Positions 17,797-28,853 are shown, counted from the first letter of the stretch. The stretch: 64,000 nt of DNA from Flavobacterium haoranii (GCA_003246205.1 QKBC01000014.1:31666-95665), one strand, 5' to 3'. The notes: generated from the sequence alone by a model not told the origin. Program-made: numbers and translations.

Positions 17797-19824
17797 TTAT
17801 AACAAGCCATTGTATTTTCGAACAAACCATTCAGTTGCTAAACTGAAAGCTAAAAGCAGTAATAACCATCTCCATTCAATTAAAGGTTCTTTAGTTACAA
17901 TCTCTTTTTGAACTGGGAGATATTCTTTGTTTTCGGATAAAAATTGCAGTAATTTTTGTATTTGATCCGGGTAAAAAACTTTACCATTTGTATTTTGAGC
18001 TAATAATTCTAATCGCTTTGTATCAGGGTTTACAAATTGTTTTTCGATATCGAAATCCAACACTTCAAACGAACCTGATTCTTTTGTTTTAGAATTCTTT
18101 TCGGTAACCGTAAAACTGTAATTTCCCGCCAACAAGTTATTAAAATTTACTTTAAAAGCCTGATTAGCTTTCATAAAATTATAGTTTTTAATTTCGTTTG
18201 TTGCTTTATTTCTTAATGAAATAGATAGTTCTGCGTTTTCATCGAACTCATAATTCTTATTGAAAAATTGAGCGGTAATATCAATTGTTTCTCCGCTATT
18301 GTAGAAACGTTCATAATCTACTAATAATGTTTTTCTATCTGAATTTGTCGCCAGGTATTGAATAATTTTATCTGTTAATAAGTCAAACTCTTTAAATGAT
18401 TTTTGATTTAGATAGCTTTCCATTCGCCATTTCCAAAGATTTTCTCCGAAAAGATATCCTTTTCGTTGTTTTCCTTCTTCTTTGAAAGTTAACAATGGAT
18501 TTGTCGTTTCAATATTCCTGATCTTAGCAAATAACAATGTATTTTCACTTCCTAATATCTTTATCGTACCGAATTTATTCTCTAAAGGCGGAAAATTATC
18601 AAAATGAATGTCACTCTGCAAGAACGCGTTAAATCCGGAATTGAACGTTGGCGAATAATTCTCTGTTTGGTTATTCATTCTGAAAACGAAATCGTGCTGT
18701 ACTTGATTTAGGAAATTAAAATCTGTATTCTTTCCGGTAATAATGAACGTTCCTAACTGTAATTTGGCATTTGCATCAAAAACAGCTTTAAATTTAGTAG
18801 TCGGTTGGTATAAGATAACGATATTAAACTTGCTTAAATCATTTACTTTGTCCGGAGCGAGTATTGATACTCTACGCTCCTGATTGTTTTCAATGCTTCT
18901 TTTCAATGCTCCTAGGTCGGGATGATTGATTTCACTGATAATTGCTATTTCTGTTCGTTGGTCAATTACATCAATTACAAAAGGTTTACTATTATTTTTT
19001 TTATTTTTTTCAACCAAAGCACTACTTATTGTAGCTATATATTTTTGATTTCCAACAGTATTAGCATCTAAATAAACCTGAACCACTTGCGATTGGTGCT
19101 GATTGTCAAAATGAACATTTTGTTTGACTACAACACTTCCATTGCCGACAATTTGTAAGGAAGATTCAATACTTTTGGAGCCGTTGTAACTCAAAAACAG
19201 TTCTACAGGAAATTTATTTTTATAAAAAGCATAGGGATTTACATTGATTTTATCAATTTTTAAATCCAATACTGTAGCAGTATCTCCTAAAACAATCGGA
19301 TAAACAGGAGTATTTTCCGTAAAGCTATAAACATAATCATTACCATAAGTTTGATTTCCGTCTGTGACTAAAATAACCGGCGCCTTTTTATTTCTGAAAA
19401 GCTGTTTTATTTCTTTACTAAGTTGCTCTATTTGTGTTTGTTTTCCTTTAAAATTTAAAGTATCTAATGAAGTATTGTTTTGGTCAAATTGAAATAAATG
19501 AAGGTTGAAATTTTCTTTAATTTCATCATTTTTCAGGATCTCTTTTAAAACATTTTCAGCATCACCGTTTGCTTTTAAATCAGCAACAGATTCAGAATTG
19601 TCAAAATAAATAGGAAGTGGTGTTTTTTCAATTTCGTACTTCTTAGTGTTAATAATCGGATTGATTAATAGTACAAAAAGTAAACTCCAACTTAAAAAAC
19701 GTAAAAAAGCCAATAAAAAAAACTTAAGCGTCTTTTCATTGGCTTTGTATAAATATTGATAATACGACAAACAAGCAGCAATAACAAAAGCTAAGCTAAG
19801 AAGTAATAAAGTGCTTGAAGTCAT
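17797..19824 (-). CDS. Membrane-anchored VWA-like protein of unknown function
   Basis: A 675-residue protein with two N-terminal TM helices (about 4-22 and 36-58), a long extracytoplasmic region, and a C-terminal TM helix (WRWLLLLLAFSLATEWFV). The layout and the VILVTDGNQTYGND segment (about 155) resemble BatA/VWA-type membrane proteins found throughout Flavobacteriaceae. No enzymatic motif is recognised. It is 12 bases downstream of fabG and may be co-transcribed with it. Substrate or partner unknown. Confidence 0.75.
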   Translation of the reverse strand: MTSSTLLLLSLAFVIAACLSYYQYLYKANEKTLKFFLLAFLRFLSWSLLFVLLINPIINTKKYEIEKTPLPIYFDNSESVADLKANGDAENVLKEILKNDEIKENFNLHLFQFDQNNTSLDTLNFKGKQTQIEQLSKEIKQLFRNKKAPVILVTDGNQTYGNDYVYSFTENTPVYPIVLGDTATVLDLKIDKINVNPYAFYKNKFPVELFLSYNGSKSIESSLQIVGNGSVVVKQNVHFDNQHQSQVVQVYLDANTVGNQKYIATISSALVEKNKKNNSKPFVIDVIDQRTEIAIISEINHPDLGALKRSIENNQERRVSILAPDKVNDLSKFNIVILYQPTTKFKAVFDANAKLQLGTFIITGKNTDFNFLNQVQHDFVFRMNNQTENYSPTFNSGFNAFLQSDIHFDNFPPLENKFGTIKILGSENTLLFAKIRNIETTNPLLTFKEEGKQRKGYLFGENLWKWRMESYLNQKSFKEFDLLTDKIIQYLATNSDRKTLLVDYERFYNSGETIDITAQFFNKNYEFDENAELSISLRNKATNEIKNYNFMKANQAFKVNFNNLLAGNYSFTVTEKNSKTKESGSFEVLDFDIEKQFVNPDTKRLELLAQNTNGKVFYPDQIQKLLQFLSENKEYLPVQKEIVTKEPLIEWRWLLLLLAFSLATEWFVRKYNGLL

Positions 19825-19836
19825 ACAATTACTTTT

Positions 19837-20583
19837 TTAAGTTAACATTCCTCCGTCAACGTTCAATACTTGTCCGGTAATATAAGCACTCATATCTGAA
19901 GCTAAAAATACACAAGCATTAGCTACATCGTCCGGAGTACCTCCTCTTTTTAAAGGAATAGCTTCTCTCCAACCTTTTACAACGTCTTCATTTAGTTTTG
20001 CTGTCATTTCTGTTTCAATAAAACCGGGAGCAATTGCATTGCAACGAATATTTCGAGAACCTAATTCTAAAGCAATAGATTTTGTAAAACCAATCATACC
20101 TGCTTTTGAAGCTGCATAATTAGCTTGTCCGGCATTTCCTTTAACACCAACAACGCTACTCATATTGATTATAGAACCGGCTCTGTTTTTTAACATTGTT
20201 CTTTGTACCGCTTTTGTCATGTTAAAAACAGATTTTAAGTTGATTTCAATTACTTTATCAAAATCTTCTTCTGACATACGCATTAAAAGGTTGTCTTTTG
20301 TAATTCCGGCATTATTGATTAAGATATCTACGGTACCAAAATCAGCTAAAACATCATCTACTAATTTTTGTGCTTCATTGAAATCTGCTGCATTTGATTG
20401 ATATCCTTTTGCTTTGATACCTAAAGCATTTAATTCGTTTTCTAACTCTTGAGCTGATGCTGCTGACGAACTATAAGTGAACGCTACATTAGCACCATTC
20501 TTGGCAAATATTTCAGCTATTCCTTTACCGATACCTCTACTAGCTCCGGTAATGATAGCTACTTTTCCTTCTAATAATTTCAT
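19837..20583 (-). CDS. fabG: 3-oxoacyl-[acyl-carrier-protein] reductase
   Basis: NADPH-dependent short-chain dehydrogenase that reduces beta-ketoacyl-ACP in fatty-acid elongation. 248 residues with the Rossmann motif TGASRGIGKGIA, NNAGITKDNLLMR, catalytic Ser in INMSSVVG, YAASKAG (Tyr-x3-Lys) and PGFIETEM, all as in FabG. It follows sucD and a terminator, with its own -7-like box (TATATTTG, minus strand, 20611-20618) about 30 bases upstream. Confidence 0.95.
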   Translation of the reverse strand: MKLLEGKVAIITGASRGIGKGIAEIFAKNGANVAFTYSSSAASAQELENELNALGIKAKGYQSNAADFNEAQKLVDDVLADFGTVDILINNAGITKDNLLMRMSEEDFDKVIEINLKSVFNMTKAVQRTMLKNRAGSIINMSSVVGVKGNAGQANYAASKAGMIGFTKSIALELGSRNIRCNAIAPGFIETEMTAKLNEDVVKGWREAIPLKRGGTPDDVANACVFLASDMSAYITGQVLNVDGGMLT

Positions 20584-20684
20584 TTTTTGTCAGTTTGTTA
20601 AAATTTAAAGCAAATATAACAATTTCGGTATTATGGTTTAAGAATAGATGTTTTAAAGTTATCCTAATTTTAGGAACAAAAAAT

Positions 20685-20717
20685 AAAAAAAGCTCTATGT
20701 AAAATAGAGCTTTTTTT
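20685..20717 (-). terminator. Terminator after sucD
   Basis: Inverted repeat AAAAAAAGCTCTA / TAGAGCTTTTTTT around a 7-base loop, just after the sucD stop. The flanking A and T runs would allow termination in either direction, but only minus-strand genes surround it. Confidence 0.85.
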
Positions 20718-20739
20718 ATATTATCTGATAATTAGAAAA

Positions 20740-21612
<873 letters not shown>

Positions 21613-21747
21613 AGTTTGAGATTATTGATTTGTTATTTATTTATTCTACAAAAATAAGTTTTTAAACAAAATAGCCACGTATTTTTAAAAATATTTTCAT
21701 GGATATTTGCTAAATTAATATCCTTTTAGGACTGTATTTTTTTGTTT

Positions 21748-22683
21748 TTATTTATTTTTTAAAGTTGCTATGATCTCCGGAATTTTCTTAATATTAGCTA
21801 ACTGTTTTAACTTTTCACGAGATTCTTCAGCAGGATAACCAAAGTATACTTTTCCGCTGTCTAGTGACTTAGAAACGCCTGATTGTGCTAAAACCACTGC
21901 TTTTGAACCTATTGTAATACCACTTGTTGTACCTACTTGTCCCCAAAGGGTAACTTCATCTTCAATAACAACACAACCGGCAATTCCTGTTTGGGCGGCA
22001 ATTAAACATTTTTCACCAATAACGGTATCGTGACCTACATGCACCTGATTGTCAATTTTTGTTCCATAACCAATAGTAGTATCTCCGGTTACACCTTTAT
22101 CAATAGTACATAAAGCTCCTATCCCAACATTATCTTTAATTACTACTCTACCACCGGAAATCAGTTGGTCAAAACCTTCCGGGCGTTTTTTATAATAAAA
22201 AGCATCTGCTCCTAAAATACTTCCGGAATGAATAATAACATTATCGCCAATAACCGTATTGTCGTAAAGTGTAACATTAGCATGTATCAAACAATTTTTA
22301 CCAATTACTACATTATGACCAATAAAACAATTAGGCTGAATAATGGTTCCTTCTCCTATTTCTGCAGTTTCAGAAATGGAAGTTGAAGCAGAAAGGAACG
22401 GTTTAAAATGTCTTGTTAATTTATTAAAATCACGAAAAGGATCATCTGATATCAACAAAGCTTTTCCTTCAGGACATTCTACTTCTTTGTTTATTAAAAC
22501 AATTGTTGCTGCCGACTGAAGTGCTTTATCATAATATTTAGGATGGTCTACAAAAACGATATCTCCCGATTCGACCACATGAATCTCATTCATTCCCAAA
22601 ACCGGAAAATCAGCATCACCGATATAATCACACTCTATGATTTCGGCAATTTCTTTTAGGCTATGTTTTCTATAAAATTTCAT
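21748..22683 (-). CDS. LpxD-like acyltransferase, second paralogue
   Basis: Left-handed beta-helix hexapeptide-repeat acyltransferase (about 311 residues) of the UDP-3-O-acylglucosamine N-acyltransferase group: N-terminal LpxD-type domain (KFYRKHSLKEIAEII), many hexapeptide rungs (IGDNVIIHSGSILGADAFYY) and the conserved NQVHVGHDTVIG His region. I start it at 22683; the upstream in-frame ATG would translate through the efp terminator. It is distinct from the canonical lpxD at 25540, and either acts on another UDP-sugar or adds a second acyl specificity; its substrate is unknown. Confidence 0.85.
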   Translation of the reverse strand: MKFYRKHSLKEIAEIIECDYIGDADFPVLGMNEIHVVESGDIVFVDHPKYYDKALQSAATIVLINKEVECPEGKALLISDDPFRDFNKLTRHFKPFLSASTSISETAEIGEGTIIQPNCFIGHNVVIGKNCLIHANVTLYDNTVIGDNVIIHSGSILGADAFYYKKRPEGFDQLISGGRVVIKDNVGIGALCTIDKGVTGDTTIGYGTKIDNQVHVGHDTVIGEKCLIAAQTGIAGCVVIEDEVTLWGQVGTTSGITIGSKAVVLAQSGVSKSLDSGKVYFGYPAEESREKLKQLANIKKIPEIIATLKNK

Positions 22684-22709
22684 AAAAAAACCCCAATAAA
22701 ACATTGGGG
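22684..22709 (-). terminator. Terminator after efp, abutting the lpxD-like start
   Basis: Minus strand: CCCCAAT, six-base loop, ATTGGGG, then seven T residues that run directly into the ATG of the next gene. It would separate efp from the lpxD-like gene, or allow partial read-through. Confidence 0.75.
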
Positions 22710-22721
22710 CTGTTTTTAAAA

Positions 22722-23282
22722 TTAAACTCTTTCTATATATTTACCTGTAGCGGTATCAATTTTAATTTTATCTCCTTCATTGATAAATAAAGGAACATTA
22801 ACTGAAGCTCCGGTTTCAACGGTTGCAGGTTTAGTAGCATTTGTTGCTGTATTTCCTTTCACTCCCGGTTCAGCATACGTTATTTCTAAAATCACAGAAG
22901 CAGGCATATCTACTGCTATAGGCAAATCTGTTTCTGTATTGATCTGAACCATTACATTTTCTCCTTCTTTTAATAAATCCGGAGCATCTAAGATATTTTT
23001 GTTTAATGTAATTTGTTCAAATGTTTCGTTATTCATAAAGTGAAAATCTTCTCCTTCTTTATATAAATATTGAAATGTATGTGTTTCTACACGAACTGTT
23101 TCAATTTTATGACCTGCAGAAAAAGTATTATCTAAAACTTTTCCTGTTGTTAATGATTTTAATTTGGTTCTAACGAAAGCAGGACCTTTTCCTGGTTTTA
23201 CATGCAAAAACTCAACGATCTTATAAATATCGTGGTTAAATTTAATACATAATCCGTTTCTAATATCTGCTGTTGTAGCCAT
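22722..23282 (-). CDS. efp: Elongation factor P
   Basis: Translation factor that relieves stalling at proline stretches. 186 residues in three KOW/OB domains; the modifiable-Lys loop reads KPGKGPAFV with Lys32 at the tip, and the C-terminal signature is GDKIKIDTATGKYIERV. No obvious modification enzyme is nearby. It lies 37 bases downstream of lpxA within the lipid A cluster, an arrangement common in related genomes. Confidence 0.97.
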   Translation of the reverse strand: MATTADIRNGLCIKFNHDIYKIVEFLHVKPGKGPAFVRTKLKSLTTGKVLDNTFSAGHKIETVRVETHTFQYLYKEGEDFHFMNNETFEQITLNKNILDAPDLLKEGENVMVQINTETDLPIAVDMPASVILEITYAEPGVKGNTATNATKPATVETGASVNVPLFINEGDKIKIDTATGKYIERV

Positions 23283-23319
23283 GGTTCTTATTTAATTTTT
23301 GTTTATGTTTCTATTGATC

Positions 23320-24105
23320 TTAGTAAATTCCTGAATATCCTTTCATAACACCTCTCGATGAATCTTTAATGAACTGAATGATCTCATCTCGTTCATTAGT
23401 AGCTTCCATCTCAGCTTCAATAATACCTAAAGCTTGTGAAGTATTGTAATTTTTTTGGTATAAAATTCGGTAAATATCCTGAATTTCTCTAATTTTTTCG
23501 GTAGAAAAGCCTCTTCGTCTTAAACCTACAGAGTTGATTCCTACATAAGAAAGTGGCTCTCTTGCTGCTTTTGTAAACGGCGGAACATCTTTACGTACCA
23601 AAGAACCTCCGGTTACAAAAGAGTGGCTTCCTATTGAACAAAACTGATGTACTGCCACCATTCCCGCTAATACTACAAAATCACCTACTGTAATATGTCC
23701 GGCTAAATTAGTATTATTCGAAAAGATACAATTATCACCAACAGTACAATCGTGTGCTACGTGACAATAGGCCATGATTAAACAGTTTTTACCAATAACC
23801 GTTTTCATACGGTCAGTTGTTCCTCTGTTAATGGTTACACATTCACGGATGGTTGTATTATCCCCTATTTCAACAATAGTATCTTCTCCTTGATATTTTA
23901 AATCTTGTGGCGGAGCAGAAATAACAGCTCCCGGAAAAATGTTACAGTTTTTACCGATACGAGCTCCTTCCATGATAGTTACATTAGAACCTATCCAAGT
24001 TCCTTCTCCGATTTCTACATTATTATGAATAGTAGTAAAAGGATCGATAACTACATTTCTTGCAATTTTTGCTCCCGGATGAACGTAAGCTAATGGTTGA
24101 TTCAT
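23320..24105 (-). CDS. lpxA: UDP-N-acetylglucosamine O-acyltransferase
   Basis: First acylation of lipid A synthesis, on UDP-GlcNAc. 261 residues of hexapeptide beta-helix (IGSNVTIMEGARIGKNCNIFPGAVIS) with the catalytic His in MAYCHVAHDCTVG and the C-terminal helical domain (RRRGFSTEKIREIQDIYRIL). Acts in the cytoplasm; 28 bases downstream of the lpxC/fabZ fusion. Confidence 0.96.
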   Translation of the reverse strand: MNQPLAYVHPGAKIARNVVIDPFTTIHNNVEIGEGTWIGSNVTIMEGARIGKNCNIFPGAVISAPPQDLKYQGEDTIVEIGDNTTIRECVTINRGTTDRMKTVIGKNCLIMAYCHVAHDCTVGDNCIFSNNTNLAGHITVGDFVVLAGMVAVHQFCSIGSHSFVTGGSLVRKDVPPFTKAAREPLSYVGINSVGLRRRGFSTEKIREIQDIYRILYQKNYNTSQALGIIEAEMEATNERDEIIQFIKDSSRGVMKGYSGIY

Positions 24106-24133
24106 ATTTTTGTAATGTTTTTGATCTAATGAA

Positions 24134-25522
24134 TTATTTTGCTTTCACGATTTGTGCCATTAATTCGGCTTCTGTTACCAATTTACCATTAGCATAAGCA
24201 TATCCTTGCATGTGGCAAATACCTCTTCTAATTGGTGATAATAACTCTAATTTAAAAAATAATGTATCGCCGGGAAGTACCGGATGTTTAAATCGTACAT
24301 TATCTATTTTCATAAAATAGGTTAAATAATTTTCCGGATCCGGAACTGTACTCAATACTAAAACACCACCTGCCTGAGCCATAGCTTCAATTTGTAAAAC
24401 GCCCGGCATTACAGGTGCTCCCGGAAAATGTCCTACGAAGAACGGTTCATTCATAGTAACATTCTTTAACCCTACTACATGAGTATCTGATAATTCTAAA
24501 ATTTTATCAACTAACAAGAAAGGCGGTCTGTGCGGAAGTAATCCCATGATTTGGTTTACATCCAAAGCCGGTTGCTGATTGATGTCATATTTCGGTACTT
24601 GGTTTCGCTCTTCTAATTTGATAATTTTAGACATTTTTTTAGCAAATTGAGTATTTACAAAATGCCCCGGTTTATTAGCAATAACTTTTCCTTTTATTTT
24701 GGTTCCGATTAAAGCCAAATCTCCTAAAACATCTAATAGTTTATGACGGGCTGCTTCATTTGGATAATGTAGTGTTAAATTATCCAAAATTCCATTAGGC
24801 TTAACGGAGATATTATCTTTGTTAAACGCTTTTTTTAAATTTTCCATCGTTTCTGTAGAAATTTCTTTATCTACATAAACAATAGCGTTATTTAGGTCTC
24901 CTCCTTTAATTAAGCCATTGTTCAATAAAGCTTCTAATTCATGTAAAAAACTAAAAGTTCTGCTATCAGCGATTTCTGTTTTAAACTCTTTTATGTTTTT
25001 CATCGTAGCATTTTGAGTTCCTAATACTTTAGTACCAAAATCTACCATTGCTGTTACATAATATTCGTCATGCGGAATAACTGTAATTTCACTTCCTGTA
25101 GCTTCGTCTGTATACGAAATAACTTCTTTTACCTCAAAAATTCTACGTTCTGCATTTTGCTCTACAATTTCAGCTTTTTCTAAAGCTTCAACAAAATATT
25201 TAGAAGAACCATCCATGATAGGAAGTTCAGAAGCGTTCAACTCTATAATAATGTTATCAATATCACAACCAATAACGGCTGCCAATACGTGCTCAGGAGT
25301 TTGAATTTTTACGCCTTTTTTTTCAAGGTTTGTACCTCTTTGTGTATTCACTACATAATTGGCATCAGCCTCAATAATAGGTTGCCCTTCTAAATCTACT
25401 CGAACAAAAGTAATTCCGTTATTAATCGGAGCAGGTTTAAAAGTCATTGTTACTTCTTGTCCGGTGTGTAATCCCACACCTTTTAATGAAATTTCATTAC
25501 CAATGGTTGTTTGTTTAACCAT
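24134..25522 (-). CDS. lpxC/fabZ: Bifunctional UDP-3-O-acyl-GlcNAc deacetylase / 3-hydroxyacyl-ACP dehydratase
   Basis: Fusion of two enzymes that share hydroxyacyl-ACP. Residues 1 to about 305 are LpxC: GVGLHTGQ, zinc His in TPEHVLAAV, LHELEALLNNG, and ARHKLLDVLGD with the other zinc His and Asp. Residues about 315-462 are FabZ: LLPHRPPFLLVDKI and GHFPGAPVMPGVLQIEAMAQ with catalytic His and Glu. The fusion is characteristic of Bacteroidota. Sits between lpxD and lpxA. Confidence 0.97.
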   Translation of the reverse strand: MVKQTTIGNEISLKGVGLHTGQEVTMTFKPAPINNGITFVRVDLEGQPIIEADANYVVNTQRGTNLEKKGVKIQTPEHVLAAVIGCDIDNIIIELNASELPIMDGSSKYFVEALEKAEIVEQNAERRIFEVKEVISYTDEATGSEITVIPHDEYYVTAMVDFGTKVLGTQNATMKNIKEFKTEIADSRTFSFLHELEALLNNGLIKGGDLNNAIVYVDKEISTETMENLKKAFNKDNISVKPNGILDNLTLHYPNEAARHKLLDVLGDLALIGTKIKGKVIANKPGHFVNTQFAKKMSKIIKLEERNQVPKYDINQQPALDVNQIMGLLPHRPPFLLVDKILELSDTHVVGLKNVTMNEPFFVGHFPGAPVMPGVLQIEAMAQAGGVLVLSTVPDPENYLTYFMKIDNVRFKHPVLPGDTLFFKLELLSPIRRGICHMQGYAYANGKLVTEAELMAQIVKAK

Positions 25523-25539
25523 GACGATTTTATATTAGT

Positions 25540-26559
25540 TTAGTTGTTATTCTTCTTCAAATTTTCTAAATCGGCTACAATTTTAGGCAAGTTTTTAAAA
25601 TGTACAAAAGATTTTGCAAAATCAGCATAACCAAATGCCGGGCTTCCTTGTACAACTTCATTATCTTTTAAACTTTTTCCGATTCCGGACTGTGCCTGAA
25701 TACGAACATTATCTCCAATTGTAATATGCCCTACAATGCCTACTTGTCCTCCTATTTGGCAATTTTTACCAATTTTAGTTGAACCTGCTACTCCGGTTTG
25801 GGAAGCAATGACTGTGTTTTCTCCTATTTCAACATTATGGGCAATTTGGATTTGATTATCCAACTTCACTCCTTTTCTGATTACAGTAGAACCTAAAGTT
25901 GCTCTATCTACTGTAGTACATGAACCTATTTCTACATTATCTTCAATGATAACATTACCAATCTGCGGTACTTTTTTATAAGTTCCATCTTCTTGCGGAG
26001 CAAAACCAAATCCGTCAGATCCGATAATTGTTCCGGAATGCAATGTACAGTTTTTACCTATCTCTGTTTCTGAATATACTCGTACTCCGGCAAATAGAAT
26101 AGTATTATCTCCTATTATTACATTGTCGCCAATGAAACTATTAGGATAAATCTTTACGTTGTTACCAATTGTAACATTTTTGCCTACATAACTAAAACTG
26201 CCTAAATACAAGTCATTTCCGTACACTACTCCTTCAGAAATAACACTAGGTTGTTCAATTCCTGACTTCATTAGTTTTACCTGATTGTAATATTCTAAAA
26301 GGGTAGAAAATGATTTATAAGCATCTTCAACTTTTATTAAGGTTGTTTTTATCTCCTGTTCCGGTTCAAAAGACTTATTAACAATAGTTACTGTTGCTTC
26401 TGTAGTGTAAATATGATTGATATATTTAGGATTAGCCAAAAAAGTTAAAGCTCCTTCAGTACCTTCCTCTATTTTAGCCAATTTATAGACCTCTGCGCTA
26501 GGATTTCCTACCACTTCACCTTCCAAAATTCCAGCTATTTGTTCTGCAGTAAATTTCAT
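25540..26559 (-). CDS. lpxD: UDP-3-O-(3-hydroxyacyl)glucosamine N-acyltransferase
   Basis: Third lipid A step. 339 residues: N-terminal LpxD domain (KFTAEQIAGILEGEVVGN), about ten hexapeptide coils (IGDNVIIGDNTILFAGVRVY), catalytic His in DNQIQIAHNVEIGENT, and a C-terminal helix. First gene of the lpxD-lpxC/fabZ-lpxA-efp series; a TATTTTTG -7-like box lies at 26624-26631 on the minus strand. Confidence 0.96.
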   Translation of the reverse strand: MKFTAEQIAGILEGEVVGNPSAEVYKLAKIEEGTEGALTFLANPKYINHIYTTEATVTIVNKSFEPEQEIKTTLIKVEDAYKSFSTLLEYYNQVKLMKSGIEQPSVISEGVVYGNDLYLGSFSYVGKNVTIGNNVKIYPNSFIGDNVIIGDNTILFAGVRVYSETEIGKNCTLHSGTIIGSDGFGFAPQEDGTYKKVPQIGNVIIEDNVEIGSCTTVDRATLGSTVIRKGVKLDNQIQIAHNVEIGENTVIASQTGVAGSTKIGKNCQIGGQVGIVGHITIGDNVRIQAQSGIGKSLKDNEVVQGSPAFGYADFAKSFVHFKNLPKIVADLENLKKNNN

Positions 26560-26641
26560 TCAACGTAAAAATTAAGATAACTCTTTGTTTAGAATATCGT
26601 CTGTAAACAATACTTTAACCCGACAAAAATATAAAATTAAA

Positions 26642-27886
26642 TTAAAAACGTACTTCTCCAAAGATGACTTTTGGAAAACAAATAAAATATTTGGTCACTG
26701 GTTTAGATAGTGCTTTTAGATGTAATTGGTCGGAAGCTTCCACTACATCTTCAATCGTTTTGTCTTTTTTCAAAATTCTAATAGGTTCACCTTGTTTATT
26801 ATAGGCCTGATTTTTCAGATTGCCTTTAAAAATAAAATAGTCCAGTTCTTTATCGGAAAGCCCGCTGATTTCCATAAACTTTTCTTTATAAGGTTGCAGT
26901 GTTTCTTTAGTCGGTTTATCGTCCATCATTTTGATTTTCAATAAATCTCTGTTAATAATCATTTTACAAAGTGAGCTCAACACTACATCTTCATTAAACT
27001 GCCATGTTTTTACGGCACTTAAAACATCATAATCGTCTAAATAAGAGAACATTTCCAAGACAAAAGCATCAAATTGTTCTAATTTAATTTTTTTCTCTAG
27101 AAAATATTGAAGTGGCTTGCTGGCTTCTAAAATAATTCCTTTTTGATATAATTCTTTAGCTCTTTTTAAAATCTTTACTAAAGTAAGTTCGGCTACTACT
27201 GATGTTTTATGTAAATAGGCTTGCCAATACATCAATCGGCGCGCTACTAAAAATTTTTCTACTGAATAAATCCCTTTTTCCTCAATAACTAAAACATCAT
27301 TTTCTACATTCATCATTTGAATCAAACGCTCACTGTTGATATTTCCTTCGGCTACGCCGCTATAAAAGCTATCTCGTTTCAAATAATCCATTCTATCCAT
27401 ATCTAGCTGACTGGAAATCAATTGCAGCATAAATTTACGATGATACTCTCCTTTAAATACTTTAATTGCTAATGAAAGTTTTCCTTCAAATTCCACATTT
27501 AATTGTTCCATAAACAATAGTGAAATTTGTTCGTGTTGGATTTCTTCTACAATACTATGTTCCATAGCATGACTAAAAGGACCATGTCCTATATCATGCA
27601 ATAAAATGGCTACATAAAGAGCATTCTCCTCTTCCGGCGAAATTTCAACACCTTTAAAACGAAGCGTTTGCACTGCTTTTTGCATAATATGCATACAGCC
27701 TAAAGCATGATGAAAACGGGTATGATGTGCTCCCGGATAAACCAAATATGACATTCCCATTTGGGAAATACGGCGCAATCGTTGAAAATAAGGATGTTGA
27801 ATTAAATCGTAGATGAGTGTATTCGGAATTGTAATAAATCCATAAATAGGATCATTAAATATTTTGAGTTTATTGGTTTGGCTCAC
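26642..27886 (-). CDS. HD-domain phosphohydrolase
   Basis: Cytoplasmic metal-dependent phosphohydrolase related to dGTPase/SAMHD1-like HD proteins, 414 residues. The HD-site residues are visible: HTRFHHALGCMHIM (His), LLHDIGHGPFSHAMEH (His-Asp plus a further His), and DMDRMDYLKRD (distal Asp). The remainder is helical. The substrate, probably a nucleotide, is not determined. A minus-strand TATATTTG box is at 27905-27912. Convergent or divergent neighbours offer no further hint. Confidence 0.88.
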   Translation of the reverse strand: MSQTNKLKIFNDPIYGFITIPNTLIYDLIQHPYFQRLRRISQMGMSYLVYPGAHHTRFHHALGCMHIMQKAVQTLRFKGVEISPEEENALYVAILLHDIGHGPFSHAMEHSIVEEIQHEQISLLFMEQLNVEFEGKLSLAIKVFKGEYHRKFMLQLISSQLDMDRMDYLKRDSFYSGVAEGNINSERLIQMMNVENDVLVIEEKGIYSVEKFLVARRLMYWQAYLHKTSVVAELTLVKILKRAKELYQKGIILEASKPLQYFLEKKIKLEQFDAFVLEMFSYLDDYDVLSAVKTWQFNEDVVLSSLCKMIINRDLLKIKMMDDKPTKETLQPYKEKFMEISGLSDKELDYFIFKGNLKNQAYNKQGEPIRILKKDKTIEDVVEASDQLHLKALSKPVTKYFICFPKVIFGEVRF

Positions 27887-28067
27887 GAATTAAAAATTTT
27901 CCAACAAATATAGGAATTATATTGGCTTAAAATATTTCTCTTAAAAAAGGTTTTTTACTCCAAAAACCTCTCAAAAATTAACACTTTTTGTTTTATTTAG
28001 TATATTTAATTCAATAAATTTGATTTTTAAATGATAATTTGATATCTAATTTTAATCCGATAAGAAA

Positions 28068-28769
28068 ATGAAGTACAGCTTAAAACAGGAATTGGATAAA
28101 TTTCAGGCTAAAATAGAATTGTCTGAAATACTTTCTCAGTTGCAAATAACGGAGAATAGAGAACTTTTACATGAAGATATCAGGCATCGCTTAAAGAATT
28201 CTAATGGTAAAAAAGACAATTACTTTCAGTTTGATTTATTAGAAACAGATAGAATTTACCATATAGATGCTATTAAAAAATTATGTATTGATTATCGTTT
28301 ACGCTTTTTAGATACTAAATATTACAAAAACGAATATCCTGAAGAAACTATTCAAAAGATTGACACTTTTGAACATGAGCATGAAACAGAAATAACTAAT
28401 TTCAAAATTTTAGCACCTAAGAATAGTTTCGAATTAGACAATTATGATGATCCTCTACTCTTTATGGCTTTAGGAAATAATCATTATTACTTATTAGATT
28501 ATTGGGGAAATGATTTACATTGGTCCAAAAAAATAATGGCTTGGCCCTTAAAAAGCTTAATAAACCTTATAGCTTTTACCGCTTTATTGAGTTTAGTAAC
28601 AACTAATTTAGTAAACTTAGGATTAGGCAGAACCTTAACCGATGTACAGTTTTTAATTATTTTATTATTCAGTTGGAAATGGATCATTGCCATTACTTTC
28701 TTTTTCTTAATCAAAAAAGGAAATAATGTAAGTGAATTTAATTGGAACAGTCCGTTCTACAATAGATAA
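28068..28769 (+). CDS. Membrane protein of unknown function
   Basis: 233 residues: a charged soluble N-terminal part (1 to about 165; HYYLLDYWGNDLHWSKKIMAWP near its end) and two C-terminal TM helices (about 168-190 and 200-220). No family recognised. Stands alone between the HD gene (divergent) and the hairpin at 28854. Confidence 0.7.
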   Translation: MKYSLKQELDKFQAKIELSEILSQLQITENRELLHEDIRHRLKNSNGKKDNYFQFDLLETDRIYHIDAIKKLCIDYRLRFLDTKYYKNEYPEETIQKIDTFEHEHETEITNFKILAPKNSFELDNYDDPLLFMALGNNHYYLLDYWGNDLHWSKKIMAWPLKSLINLIAFTALLSLVTTNLVNLGLGRTLTDVQFLIILLFSWKWIIAITFFFLIKKGNNVSEFNWNSPFYNR

Positions 28770-28853
28770 ATTATTATTTTCTGATATTTTTCTTTGACAA
28801 TTCTTATAAAGAGAATCAATGATAAATACCAGAATAAAAGCAACCAAAATATT

